Below are positions 8,930 to 19,641 of a stretch of DNA of 36,757 nucleotides, in pieces. Made by a program: the position numbers and the translations under genes. Location of the stretch: contig CAMVDV010000030.1 of NCBI GenBank assembly GCA_947166305.1, positions 1-36,757 on the forward strand. The letters run 5' to 3'. The notes beneath the pieces are model-generated. The model ran no database searches and was not told where the DNA came from. It saw nothing but the letters and a program-made list of their open reading frames with translations. Within the stretch, counting starts at the first letter, position 1, and the number at the start of each line of letters is the position of its first letter. Origin of the DNA: an uncultured Prevotellaceae bacterium (GTDB lineage Bacteria; Bacteroidota; Bacteroidia; Bacteroidales; Bacteroidaceae).

Positions 8930-9026
8930 GAGTGGATTGTCATTTACTAACAAGTGGATTGACATTTACTAACGAGTGGATTGTCATTTACTAACGAGTG
9001 GATTGTCATTTACTAACGAGTGGATT
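8930..9026. repeat. 22-bp tandem repeat, 4.4 near-perfect units
   Basis: Units start at 8930, 8952, 8974 and 8996, with a partial fifth at 9018. Each reads GAGTGGATTGTCA then TTTACTAAC; unit 2 differs at two positions (AAG start, GACA for GTCA) and the others are identical. The last partial unit forms the left arm of a hairpin. There are no spacers, so this is not a CRISPR. The high identity implies recent expansion or homogenisation. Confidence 0.9.
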
Positions 9027-9050
9027 TCGACATATCCACTCGTGCTTTTT
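9016..9050 (+). terminator. Terminator-like hairpin closing the 22-bp array
   Basis: ACGAGTGGAT (9016-9025) pairs perfectly with ATCCACTCGT (9034-9043) across an 8-base loop and is followed by GCTTTTTTG. The left arm is the final partial repeat unit and the right arm is its inverted copy. It has the form of a plus-strand intrinsic terminator, although no upstream plus-strand gene is seen. Confidence 0.55.
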
Positions 9051-9238
9051 TGTGGATGCTTGGGTGAACTTGTTTTTATTCTTTGCTTCTGCCTGCTGGA
9101 AAAGGCGTTTGCTCTTTCTACACTTCATTACATCTTTCCCGTTTTTTCTTGCACTTTGAGACTTTTTTATGGCGACGACTCTGTCAGCACTACATTATAT
9201 ATATATATAAGGAAGCCAAAGAGCGCAAGGCATCGCTC

Positions 9239-9607
9239 ATGGAAGTGTTTGCCAGCACCGACAGCTACTACGACAGCCGCTTCACGGCTCCCCTGGAGGA
9301 ATTCCTCGCCGGCAGGGACGACGTCATTCCCGTCTTTATCTACGGAAGCTTTAGCGGAGACGACGTCACTGCGCTTTCTGCCCAAGGAACTGACGACCTC
9401 GCTGCCACGGCAGGCGTGGCTTCTGCGCCCTCCTTCGGCTTCAACCGAACTGCCGCACCGCAGGCCGACTATTTCCTCTACGAACATACTGATGAGCCGC
9501 GGCCCGAGGACTTTACCGAACCCAACACCGACAGTCAGGACGTCACCCTGACCGACGAAGAATACGACGGCGAGTTCTCCGTCAAGGAGCACACCATCGA
9601 CTGGTAA
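9239..9607 (+). CDS. Acidic 122-aa hypothetical protein
   Basis: From ATG 9239 the frame reads MEVFASTDSYYDSRFTAPLEE and ends DGEFSVKEHTIDW: 122 residues, rich in D/E with scattered aromatics, no signal peptide and no membrane segment. Its third-codon positions are GC-rich like the neighbouring genes, whereas the in-frame extension upstream to 9083 is AT-rich and passes through a TATATATATA run, so I chose the internal start. A perfect 14-bp hairpin follows at 9643-9681. I do not recognise the family. No TAnnTTTG promoter is evident, so it could also be the 3' remnant of a longer gene, but the clean codon usage and downstream hairpin favour a functional small gene. Confidence 0.6.
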   Translation: MEVFASTDSYYDSRFTAPLEEFLAGRDDVIPVFIYGSFSGDDVTALSAQGTDDLAATAGVASAPSFGFNRTAAPQADYFLYEHTDEPRPEDFTEPNTDSQDVTLTDEEYDGEFSVKEHTIDW

Positions 9608-9642
9608 ACTGCCCGTCGGACTCGCCAACCATCTACAGAGCA

Positions 9643-9681
9643 AAGGAGGCTGTGCCGGTTTTTCCGCGGCACAGCCTCCTT
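9643..9681 (+). terminator. Perfect 14-bp stem-loop after the 122-aa gene
   Basis: AAGGAGGCTGTGCC (9643-9656) and GGCACAGCCTCCTT (9668-9681) pair perfectly around an 11-base loop, 36 bases after the stop codon. The following bases (GCGTTTCG) are a poor U-tract, so termination is probable but not certain. It could act on both strands. Confidence 0.65.
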
Positions 9682-9759
9682 GCGTTTCGCCCCTATATAC
9701 GATTCGTGCAGGCTGCTAAGAAAAAAGGCAGTTCATCAGAGGGAAGACGAACCCGCCGC

Positions 9760-9853
9760 GTAGGGACGCGCCGTGGCGCGTCCGTGTTTGCAGCGAAGTA
9801 ATGGCGGAGAAGAATGTGCCGCGGAGGGCGGACGCGCCACGGCGCGTCCCTAC
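9760..9853. repeat. 94-bp element with perfect 25-bp inverted ends
   Basis: The left arm (9760-9784) begins GTAGGGACGCGCC and continues GTGGCGCGTCCG; the right arm (9829-9853) is its exact reverse complement. Each arm is itself a palindrome (GGACGCGCC-GT-GGCGCGTCC). A shorter related fragment, GGGCGCGCCCCTAC, occurs near 9884. The 44 bases between the arms hold no ORF. It resembles a REP/MITE-type non-coding element. Confidence 0.8.
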
Positions 9854-9964
9854 ATGCAGTGAAGGCACAGCTGATGAGAATTGGGCGCGCCCCTACGGCA
9901 GCTTGTCATTTCCTCTGATGAACGTCTACTTTTTCAGCGAACAGCAACATTATACTTTATACAA

Positions 9965-9992
9965 TTCGTGCGGGCCGGCTGGTCCGCACGAA
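9965..9992 (-). terminator. Stem-loop downstream of trpS
   Basis: TTCGTGCGG (9965-9973) pairs with CCGCACGAA (9984-9992), 38 bases past the trpS stop on the minus strand. It may serve as the trpS terminator, although no strong U-tract follows. The TTCGTGCGG arm also occurs in the palindromic elements at 36382 and 36644, so it may instead be a dispersed repeat. Confidence 0.45.
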
Positions 9993-10029
9993 CAAGGTTT
10001 CCTCCCCCTCGGGAAAGGATGGGAGAGGA

Positions 10030-11118
<1,089 letters not shown>

Positions 11119-11149
11119 TTACTATTTAACGATTTACTGTTTACTGTTT
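11119..11149. repeat. 7-bp-period repeat abutting the trpS start
   Basis: In the sense of trpS the leader reads AAACAGT, AAACAGT, AAATCGTT, AAATAGT, AA, then ATG: three heptamers and one octamer ending at the start codon. The mutL leader (13029-13065) has the same 7-8-7-7 rhythm and an A-rich core. Confidence 0.75.
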
Positions 11150-11189
11150 CTTTCTTCCCACATTTCGCTATTATTCCCCCTAAAGGGGG

Positions 11190-13028
11190 TTAGGGGGTCT
11201 TGAACATCTTGTCAATCTGTTCCTGCTGCAGGATGGTGAGTATGGTCTGCCCACTCGGGGAGAGATTGGGGTTGTCGCACTGGAATAGGTCGCCGATGAG
11301 TGCCTCCATCTGCACCGGCGTGAGCACTTCGCCCACATCGATGGCGCTCGCGCGGGCCATGACGAGGGCCAACTGGTGATGCACCGCTTCGGGCTGGATG
11401 TTGTCCTGCTGCTTGACGGACTCCACCATCTGCTGCACGACGGCAAGGGGATTGACTTGTCCCGAAGGCGCACCGGCTATGGAGAAACTGCCCCCGCCGA
11501 GAGGCCTGATGTCGAAGCCCAGGGCACGCACATCGCCAAGGATGCCGCCGAGAAGCGTGGCGTCGGACGGCGAAAGCTCCAGCAGTTCGGGGAAGAGAAG
11601 CCCCTGCGTGGCAGCATTCTGCCCCTGCATCTGCTTCATATACCGTTCGTAGAGAATGCGGATGTGAGCGCGTCGCTGCTCCACAATCATCAGGCCCGAC
11701 TGCACAGCCGTCAGGATGTATTGCCCCTTGTACTGGAAGTGTTGGGAACTCATCTCCATGCCTTCAGCAAAAAGGGTCTGAGCTTCCTGATTGTTCGGAG
11801 TGCCCGGAGTGTTCGGAGCGCTCGGAGTAGTCTGAGAACCCTGAGCGTTCAGGCCATTCTGGACACTCTCGTAGAGCTTCTCCCACTGGCGTGGTGGCCT
11901 GCGGCCCTCGCGATGGCTGTCGAAGGGATTGTATCGCACGTCGAACTGCACTCGCGGCACCCTGACACCCACCAGCTTGTCTGCCTCATAGGTCGGGATG
12001 TCGGGCCGTCCCTCCACGTCGAAGTCGATGGTAGGCACGGCGTTGAACTTGCCCAGGGCGTCCCTGACCGCTGCCAGGAGAATGCTCCATATCTCCTGCT
12101 CGTTCTCAAACTTAATCTCAGTCTTCGTGGGATGTATGTTGACATCAATGCCTGCCGGGTCCACATGGAAGGCGATGAAGTATGGCACCTGCTCGCCTTC
12201 GGGGATGAGATGGCTGAAGGCCTCCATCACAGCGTAGTGGAAACGGGGATGACGCATGAAGCGTCCGTTGACAAAGAGGTATTGCGACGCGCCTTTCTTC
12301 CTTGCCGACTCGGGCTTACCCACAAAGCCGCTTATCCTGACGAGCGACGTTTCCACCTGCACGGGCAGCAGTTGCTCGCCCAGCTTCTTGCCGAAAATGC
12401 CCACGATGCGTTGCAAGTTTCCGCCCGCAGGCAGCTGCATCATCCGATTCCCATTGCTTGTCAGGGAAAACGAAACGCCCGGGTTGACCAAAGCGATGCG
12501 CTCAAACTCCTGAACGATGTTGTTCAGCTCCGTCTGATTCGATTTGAGAAACTTCCTGCGCGCCGGGACGTTGAAGAAAAGGTTGTTCACCTCGAAGTTG
12601 GCACCCACGGAGCAGGAGCAGACCTCCTGCGAGACAACGCGCGAACCCTCAAGGCATAGCTGCACACCCAAGTCCTGCGATGCCGTCCGAGTGGTGAGCT
12701 TCACCTGCGAGACGGCAGCGATGGAGGGCAAAGCCTCGCCCCTGAAACCCATCGTCTGCAACGTGAAGAGGTCTTCGGCCCTTGCTATCTTCGACGTGGC
12801 GTGGCGCTCGAAAGCCATCCTCGCGTCCGTTTCGCTCATTCCCTTCCCGTCGTCGATGACCTGGATGGACGTCCTTCCGGCATCCTGCACCAGCACATCG
12901 ACCGTAGAGGCACCGGCATCGATGGCATTCTCCATCAGTTCCTTGATGACGGATGCAGGTCGCTGCACAACCTCGCCTGCGGCTATCTGGTTGGCGACTG
13001 AGTCTGGAAGAAGATGAATGATGTCCAC
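11190..13028 (-). CDS. mutL: DNA mismatch repair protein MutL
   Basis: 612 residues from a GTG at 13028, giving VDIIHLLPDSVANQIAAGEV, the conserved MutL N-terminus. The open frame extends to 13202, but that would overlap the 98-aa gene and translate spacer repeats, so I reject the longer form. GHKL ATPase motifs are intact: ELMENAIDAGA, DDGKGM and TMGFRGEALPS. A proline/asparagine-rich linker (TPSAPNTPGTPNN) precedes the C-terminal dimerisation domain. The place of the endonuclease motif DQHA(X)2E(X)4E is occupied by EQRRAHIRILYE (~445), lacking the key D, H and first E, and no CxHGRP motif follows, so nicking activity is doubtful. The gene ends at a short CCCCC-TTTA-GGGGG hairpin that follows the stop codon. 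The role is coupling MutS mismatch recognition to repair. Confidence 0.95.
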   Translation of the reverse strand: MDIIHLLPDSVANQIAAGEVVQRPASVIKELMENAIDAGASTVDVLVQDAGRTSIQVIDDGKGMSETDARMAFERHATSKIARAEDLFTLQTMGFRGEALPSIAAVSQVKLTTRTASQDLGVQLCLEGSRVVSQEVCSCSVGANFEVNNLFFNVPARRKFLKSNQTELNNIVQEFERIALVNPGVSFSLTSNGNRMMQLPAGGNLQRIVGIFGKKLGEQLLPVQVETSLVRISGFVGKPESARKKGASQYLFVNGRFMRHPRFHYAVMEAFSHLIPEGEQVPYFIAFHVDPAGIDVNIHPTKTEIKFENEQEIWSILLAAVRDALGKFNAVPTIDFDVEGRPDIPTYEADKLVGVRVPRVQFDVRYNPFDSHREGRRPPRQWEKLYESVQNGLNAQGSQTTPSAPNTPGTPNNQEAQTLFAEGMEMSSQHFQYKGQYILTAVQSGLMIVEQRRAHIRILYERYMKQMQGQNAATQGLLFPELLELSPSDATLLGGILGDVRALGFDIRPLGGGSFSIAGAPSGQVNPLAVVQQMVESVKQQDNIQPEAVHHQLALVMARASAIDVGEVLTPVQMEALIGDLFQCDNPNLSPSGQTILTILQQEQIDKMFKTP

Positions 13029-13065
13029 TTTGTTGTTTGCTGTTTGACGATTTACGGTTTGGCGG
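13029..13065. repeat. 7-bp-period repeat abutting the mutL GTG start
   Basis: Sense strand units before the start: CCGCCAAA, CCGTAAA, TCGTCAAA, CAGCAAA, CAACAAA, then GTG. Period 7 with octamer interruptions, ending exactly at the start codon as in trpS. This supports GTG 13028 as the true start. Confidence 0.7.
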
Positions 13066-13129
13066 TCGGTCTGTCGGCTCACGGTGTTCTCTTTTCTCCT
13101 CCACCTCGGAGGGAGGCAGGGAGGAGGCT

Positions 13130-13426
13130 TTATCTTGTCCCCGACAACAGGAAGCGCCACATCACGATGCAGGCAAAGATGAGCAGGATGATGAGCGGCC
13201 ATCCCAGCTTGGAGCCAGCTTCCCTGTGCCTCTGGGCGCGGGGCGTGTAGTTACTGAACGTGCCGCGAAACTTGTCAGGGTCGTAGGGTTGTTCCTCCTG
13301 GGCAGGTGCTTCTCCCTGCTCGCGCTTCACCTCGTCGACGAGTTTCTGCAAGCGTTCGCGCGACTCATCCGTGTAGATGCTCACTCGGCGAAAGCCTCTG
13401 GGCTTCCTTGTGCTGAAGAGTTTCAT
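13130..13426 (-). CDS. 98-aa single-pass membrane protein, function unknown
   Basis: Begins MKLFSTRKPRGFRRVSIYTD. It has a charged helical region (ESRERLQKLVDEVKREQG), the motif PYDPDKFRGTFSNY, and a C-terminal membrane helix (LGWPLIILLIFACIVMWRFLL) close to the end, so it is probably tail-anchored in the inner membrane with its soluble part in the cytoplasm. Its start overlaps the stop of the upstream OstA-like gene by 4 bases (13423-13426), the typical ATGA coupling, placing it in the envelope-biogenesis operon. I recall small proteins like this between ostA-like genes and mutL in Bacteroidales but no assigned function. Confidence 0.88.
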   Translation of the reverse strand: MKLFSTRKPRGFRRVSIYTDESRERLQKLVDEVKREQGEAPAQEEQPYDPDKFRGTFSNYTPRAQRHREAGSKLGWPLIILLIFACIVMWRFLLSGTR

Positions 13427-15219
13427 ATCTCTGTCTTTTGTTCTTTTTCGGTTTCCTGTGTGTCGTTGAGAACTTCGCTGCCGACGCTGTCCAACGCCGC
13501 CTGCGGAATCGGCTCTTCCTGCACGCGGCGTTTCTCATCCCCGGCTGCGACGATTCCTTTCTTCTTCTTGATGTCGCTCAACTTCTGTTTGGGCGCCGAG
13601 TGCCGCACACTCTCCTTGAGCGCAAGGCCCACCTTCTTCGGACGCCACTCGAAGAGGTCGAACCTGTCGAGCGGTCTGATGTAATCGAACCAAGCAAAGT
13701 TCTTCAGATAGAGCTTATCGGTGGGGATGAGGGGGATGGGATACATCACACCCGTTGCGGCCGGCATCCAGATGCGTTCTGCCCTCCTGTCCTTCACGTA
13801 CATCTTGAGCAGGGAAGTCTCGGTGTAGTTCATCTCAACCATGATGCTGTCCTCGTCGAAGGGATAGTAGTTGACAAAGACATTGCCCTCGGAGGTGGAC
13901 AGATAGAGCTCGCCTTCCTTGAAATAGGAGTGCATCTCCTGCCCGGACACCTGGTTGTAGTGGATGTCGTCGAGCTTCTCTACGGAGAGAGCCTGCCGCA
14001 GCACCTGGATGCTGTCAATGTTCTCCCCGCTGAAGAAGATGCGTATCTCCTCGCCAAGCTGCTGCTGTCCCTGCTGCCAGATGATGGGGTCGCGGTACAT
14101 GAAGAGCACGCTGTCGCGGGAATCGTAGACGAGCGAGTCGCAGACAGCCTGTATGTCGCGCCGGAAGGCCCGCATGTGATAATAGGCATGAACGATGCGA
14201 TAGGCAGAATCCGTGTCTATATTATAGGTAAAGGCCTTGATTGTGTCGGCATGGGCATACATTGTGTCCTGCTGACTGTAGTCGATGGCGAGCGCACTGT
14301 CCGTGGCCATGACATAACCCGTACTGTCTTCGTAGTAGATGTATTCGCCGGTGTACATGTTTTTGTTGACGACGTCGGTATAGACGACGTTGCCAAAAGC
14401 CTCAGCCGTAGCCACATCGTCGTTCCAGACCACGCTGTCGCCCACGAGACGCTTGCCGTTGTTGTTTAGGATGCTTCGCTCCAGCAGGTGGGAGTGCTTG
14501 GCCTGTGTGTCGTAATAGCCCAGCTCGCTGTAGATATGGTTCTCTCCGTTCTCGATATTCGAAGGCCCCACGATGTGGGCGATAGCGGTCTCACTGTTGT
14601 AATGAAGTGTGTCGGAGATGAGCACCGTCTCCGGTTGGGCTGGCGGGGCAGGGTTTACGAGGCGAACATTATAGTTGAATACGGCCTCATGGCTTGCCGG
14701 ACTGTACTCACCCCAGTCACTCGTCAGCTGATTGTCATGGTCGAGCACCTTGCCACCCTCAAAGAAGTAGCCCAAATCGTAGAGCCGATCGTAGTCGAGG
14801 CTATCGGTGAAAATGGTCATTGTGCCGTGCTTGAGCACGACATCGTAGCGGGCTCTTGCCAGTCGGTCAAGTCCGTTGTAGTAGAGAACCTCGCTGTCGA
14901 GCAGCAACGTGTCACCCTGATTCATGCGGACATGCCCGAAGGCATCGAAGGAATTTGTGGCTTCGTAGTAGAGAGCGCTGTCGCAATTCATGAGCACCCC
15001 TTCGTGGCTGAAGCGGACGTTGCCCACGAGTATCTGTGCCGTGCGGTGCAGTCTTTCGTCGAAGTAAAGGCGGTCGGCATGGAGCAAGTGAACCTTGCTG
15101 TCGGAAGGCGTGCGCTTTCCGGCAGGATTGCGGTCCGGTGTTACGGCCAAGAGGATGCAGATGCAGAAGAACAGGGACGCGCCGATGGTGTATAGTCGCT
15201 GCCCTTTCACTTTATCCAC
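13423..15219 (-). CDS. OstA/LptA-domain envelope protein
   Basis: 598 residues. An N-terminal hydrophobic segment (RLYTIGASLFFCICILLAV) acts as signal or anchor. It is followed by repeated beta-strand units typical of the OstA/LptA/LptD-N jellyroll: VHLLHADRLYFDERLHRTAQ, LVGNVRFSHEGVLMNCDSAL, AFGHVRMNQGDTLLLDSEVL. LptA-like proteins carry lipopolysaccharide across the periplasm. In Bacteroidetes the long OstA-like protein is separate from LptD, and its exact role is inferred. The C-terminal ~80 residues are basic and lysine-rich (KQKLSDIKKKKG) and likely disordered. The gene overlaps surA by 13 bases (15207-15219) and the downstream 98-aa gene by 4, so the set is one operon. Confidence 0.88.
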   Translation of the reverse strand: MDKVKGQRLYTIGASLFFCICILLAVTPDRNPAGKRTPSDSKVHLLHADRLYFDERLHRTAQILVGNVRFSHEGVLMNCDSALYYEATNSFDAFGHVRMNQGDTLLLDSEVLYYNGLDRLARARYDVVLKHGTMTIFTDSLDYDRLYDLGYFFEGGKVLDHDNQLTSDWGEYSPASHEAVFNYNVRLVNPAPPAQPETVLISDTLHYNSETAIAHIVGPSNIENGENHIYSELGYYDTQAKHSHLLERSILNNNGKRLVGDSVVWNDDVATAEAFGNVVYTDVVNKNMYTGEYIYYEDSTGYVMATDSALAIDYSQQDTMYAHADTIKAFTYNIDTDSAYRIVHAYYHMRAFRRDIQAVCDSLVYDSRDSVLFMYRDPIIWQQGQQQLGEEIRIFFSGENIDSIQVLRQALSVEKLDDIHYNQVSGQEMHSYFKEGELYLSTSEGNVFVNYYPFDEDSIMVEMNYTETSLLKMYVKDRRAERIWMPAATGVMYPIPLIPTDKLYLKNFAWFDYIRPLDRFDLFEWRPKKVGLALKESVRHSAPKQKLSDIKKKKGIVAAGDEKRRVQEEPIPQAALDSVGSEVLNDTQETEKEQKTEI

Positions 15220-16562
15220 CCGTCGTATTGGAATTCACAGTCTCTCCAGTCGGGATTGATGCGAATGTATGTACTCTTTTGCTTCTCCCTTATCCATTTA
15301 TTGACGATCTCTTCCCCCTTCTTGTTCCTGACGATGTCCTTCATCACCTGGAAGTCTTCGGTGATGCTGGCACGGTGTGTGAGGGTGCGGCTCTTGAGTC
15401 GTGCTATGGCACAGACTGTCTTTCCCTTGGAATTGATCATGGTGAAGGGCTTCGACATGTTGCCTACTTGCAAAGTATCCACTACCCTGGCCAGTTCGGG
15501 AGAAAGGTCTGAGAGCTCACTCATCTGGAATCTGGTGGTCGTCTCGCCCGTCTCGCGGTTGATGTTCGAGAGGATGCCGCGGTTGTTGCGTGTGTCCTTG
15601 TCGTCGGAGGCATAGCGTACGGCATCTTCGAACGAGATCTTCTCGCTCTGGATGTCGTTTGTTATGGAGTCGAGGACGACGAGTGCGCTGTCAATGTCGG
15701 CCTGTGCCACCTCTGGACGCTTGAGGATGTGGCGGCACTTCATTTTGTCTCCGCGCTTATCGATGAGCTGTATGATGTGGAAGCCGAACTCGCTCTGAGC
15801 TATCTTGCTGACCTTCTTGGCATCGGTCAGTCCGAATGCGACGTTGGCGAAGCCTGGGTCGAGCTCAGCCTTGCCCATGTATGGCATCTCGCCGCCTTGT
15901 CGTGCGGAGACAGGGTCTTCGCTGTACATACGAGCCAAAGTGGAAAAGGATGTCTCGCCGCTGTTGATTCGCTCGGTATAGTCGCGGAGAAGTTCCTTAA
16001 TGCGGTCGATTTCCTTCTGGGGGATGCGAGGCTGAAGCACGAGCAACTGCACCTCTACCTGTGTAGGGATGAGGGGAAGGCTGTCCTCGGGCAAGTCCTT
16101 GAAGTAGCGACGCACTTCGGCGGGCGTCACCTTGACGTCGGCTGTCAGCTGTTCCCGCATTCGCATCGCCGTGAGGTCGTTTTTGTACTGGTCGAAAAGC
16201 TCTTCGCGTATCTGCACCGACGGCATCCGCATGTACTCCTCGAGCTTTTCCTTCGAGCCGGCGGCAAGGAGCTTTTGGTTGTAGTCCTGTTCGACGTACT
16301 GATTGACGTCGTTGTCCGTGACCTCCACGCTGTCGATGATGGCCTGATGGAGGAAGAGCTTCTGGATGGCGAGCTGTTCGGGGATGACGCAATAGGGGTT
16401 GCCCTTGAGCTGCGAGCCGTATTCCAGCCTGCGTTTCTCCACGTCGGAACGGAGGATGGCCTCGTCGCCGACGACCCACACGACCTCGTCGATGACGTTC
16501 TTCTGTGCTTGGGAGAGCAGGCAGGAGAGTGCGGCAAGGAGGCAAAGTGTATATCGCTTCAT
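15207..16562 (-). CDS. surA: Periplasmic SurA-type peptidyl-prolyl isomerase
   Basis: 451 residues; signal peptide MKRYTLCLLAALSCLLSQAQ. An N-terminal SurA-like chaperone region (NVIDEVVWVVGDEAILRSDV) precedes two parvulin domains: one with EVQLLVLQPRIP, GEMPYMGKAELDPGF and FGFHIIQLIDKRG, and a second starting MKCRHILKRPEV and ending FTMINSKGKTVCAI. This two-parvulin layout and length match SurA (~430 aa), which chaperones outer-membrane proteins in the periplasm. The adjacent PPIase ends 4 bases upstream and the OstA-like gene overlaps downstream, consistent with a joint role in outer-membrane assembly. Confidence 0.92.
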   Translation of the reverse strand: MKRYTLCLLAALSCLLSQAQKNVIDEVVWVVGDEAILRSDVEKRRLEYGSQLKGNPYCVIPEQLAIQKLFLHQAIIDSVEVTDNDVNQYVEQDYNQKLLAAGSKEKLEEYMRMPSVQIREELFDQYKNDLTAMRMREQLTADVKVTPAEVRRYFKDLPEDSLPLIPTQVEVQLLVLQPRIPQKEIDRIKELLRDYTERINSGETSFSTLARMYSEDPVSARQGGEMPYMGKAELDPGFANVAFGLTDAKKVSKIAQSEFGFHIIQLIDKRGDKMKCRHILKRPEVAQADIDSALVVLDSITNDIQSEKISFEDAVRYASDDKDTRNNRGILSNINRETGETTTRFQMSELSDLSPELARVVDTLQVGNMSKPFTMINSKGKTVCAIARLKSRTLTHRASITEDFQVMKDIVRNKKGEEIVNKWIREKQKSTYIRINPDWRDCEFQYDGWIK

Positions 16563-16566
16563 GCGC

Positions 16567-17985
16567 TTAGTGGTTGTTTACCGTGGCAAGCACTTGTTTG
16601 TCTATCTCTACGGTGTAGCGCTTGCGAAGCTCTGCCACGAACTCATCTTCCTTGAGGCGCTGATAGTCACTGACGACTTGGCTGCTGACGTCGGTCCACT
16701 GGGCGGGGCCTTTCTTGAGAACCTTGCCGAAGATACCCACATGGGGATAGCCCTTGACGGGCTTGAGCTCTGCGCTCTTGTCCTTGAGGGCGAGGCGGTC
16801 GACGTTGGGGTTGTCGCCTTTCTTGAAGACGCGACGCTCCACGCGCACCATGATGCTGTCCTTGTTGAAGGTCTCGCGGATGGCGTTCATCCATTCATCC
16901 TGCGGGAGTTTCTTGACGAGCTTCTTCACTTTCTTCACGTCGGCTTCGTCCTTGCAGTAGTAGGCCATGCCGCTATAGTGGGGAACGTCCCAGGCATACT
17001 GCTTTTTGTTCTGCTTGAAGTAGTTTTCGAGGGCAAGGGTATCCTTGGCAGCCGGTTCCCATACCTTGCTGTTGCACTCTTCGAAGAGGAGCAATCCGTC
17101 GTGGTATTCCTGCACGAGGTACTTCAGTTCGCTGTCCTTGGCACAGAATTCTTCGGTTTTCTCGTCGAGAATCTGCTCAATGGTCTTCTCTTCGCCTTTA
17201 GCGATGGAGTCGAGCACCTGCTGGGCAATGTGGTTCTCGATGCCTTGGCCTTCGAGGAACTGCTGAATCCTGTCGTGGAGTTCGTCGAAGCTCTCGAGGT
17301 CTTTCTTGCCGATGAGTTTGACGATGTCGTAACCGAACGGCATGAGGAAGGGTTCGCTCATCTCTCCTTCGTTAAGGGAGTAGGCTACGTCCTCAAACTC
17401 CTTGACCACCTGGTTGGGCCCTATCCATGGCAGTGTGCCGCCGCGTCGGGCTGTGCCGGGATCCTGCGACACTTTCTGTGCCAGCTCTGCAAAGTCTGCG
17501 CCGTCCTTCAGTGCCTGGTGGATGGAATCGATGCGGACTTTGGCGGCAGCCTTCTGCTCTTCGGTGGCATCCTGTGCAAGGCGGATGAGGATATGGGCAG
17601 GCTGGATGAGCTGTTTGCCTTCGAGTCGGGCGAGCATCTGGTCGTAGTATTTGCGCACTTCCTGCTCCTTGGCTCCTTCAGGGACGAGGAGTGGACGTAT
17701 CTGCTGGTCGCGGTACTGGCGAAATTCCTTCTGGTAGCTGCTCAGCGTGTCGAGGTGATCGTCGAGAGCGGCCTGCACCTTGAGCTTATAGTTAGCGAAG
17801 AGTTCGGCATATTCCTCCACGTTTTTCTTGTCGATGACGCCCTCTGCGTTGTTTTTGTTGTAGTTGTATTCAAACTCGCTGCGGGTGACGGGCACGCCAT
17901 TGATGCGCATCACGATGGGATCCTCCTGTGCGGCAGCCGCAAGACTGAGGGCTGCCAGGGATAGGCTTAAGATTATCTTCTTCAT
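16567..17985 (-). CDS. Exported parvulin-type peptidyl-prolyl cis-trans isomerase
   Basis: 472 residues from ATG 17985, with signal peptide MKKIILSLSLAALSLAAAAQ; the longer open frame upstream only translates 9-bp spacer repeats and antisense guaB. The N-terminal helical part contains VMRINGVPVTRSEFEYNYNK. A single PpiC domain follows (~140-240: HILIRLAQDATEEQK, GGTLPWIGPNQVV, FGYDIVKLIGKKD). The C-terminal half is lysine-rich, with PVKGYPHVGIFGKVLKKGP. It probably folds or escorts envelope proteins together with the SurA homologue that starts 4 bases after its stop. Presence of two consecutive PPIase genes after guaB is, as I recall, a common Bacteroidales arrangement. Confidence 0.9.
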   Translation of the reverse strand: MKKIILSLSLAALSLAAAAQEDPIVMRINGVPVTRSEFEYNYNKNNAEGVIDKKNVEEYAELFANYKLKVQAALDDHLDTLSSYQKEFRQYRDQQIRPLLVPEGAKEQEVRKYYDQMLARLEGKQLIQPAHILIRLAQDATEEQKAAAKVRIDSIHQALKDGADFAELAQKVSQDPGTARRGGTLPWIGPNQVVKEFEDVAYSLNEGEMSEPFLMPFGYDIVKLIGKKDLESFDELHDRIQQFLEGQGIENHIAQQVLDSIAKGEEKTIEQILDEKTEEFCAKDSELKYLVQEYHDGLLLFEECNSKVWEPAAKDTLALENYFKQNKKQYAWDVPHYSGMAYYCKDEADVKKVKKLVKKLPQDEWMNAIRETFNKDSIMVRVERRVFKKGDNPNVDRLALKDKSAELKPVKGYPHVGIFGKVLKKGPAQWTDVSSQVVSDYQRLKEDEFVAELRKRYTVEIDKQVLATVNNH

Positions 17986-18000
17986 CTTTTTGGGTTTATC

Positions 18001-18071
18001 TGAATAATCGGAGTTTTCTGAGTTATCGGAGTAATTTGAGTTATCGGAGTTTATCTGAATCTTCTGAGGTA

Positions 18072-18072
<1 letters not shown>
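18001..18072. repeat. 9-bp-period repeat between guaB and the PPIase gene
   Basis: Eight consecutive nonamers from 18001: TGAATAATC, GGAGTTTTC, TGAGTTATC, GGAGTAATT, TGAGTTATC, GGAGTTTAT, CTGAATCTT, CTGAGGTAT. The core is GAGTTATC. The array fills the gap between the guaB stop and the region 15 bases before the PPIase start. The translation of one frame gives a periodic N-S-D pattern, but it is not coding. Confidence 0.8.
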
Positions 18073-19640
<1,568 letters not shown>

Positions 19641-19641
19641 T

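Noticed and set aside
8930..9026. CRISPR array
   Set aside because: The 22-bp units are contiguous with no spacers, and no cas gene is present.
9083..9238. N-terminal extension of the 122-aa gene
   Set aside because: AT-rich, includes a TATATATATA run and codon usage unlike the rest of the gene.
11176..11197. Strong terminator after mutL (CCCCC-TTTA-GGGGG)
   Set aside because: Only a 5-bp stem with no U-tract, and trpS follows closely on the same strand; read-through seems likely.
13029..13202. N-terminal extension of MutL to the ATG at 13202
   Set aside because: It overlaps the 98-aa gene and translates a hairpin and heptamer repeats; family alignment supports the GTG at 13028.
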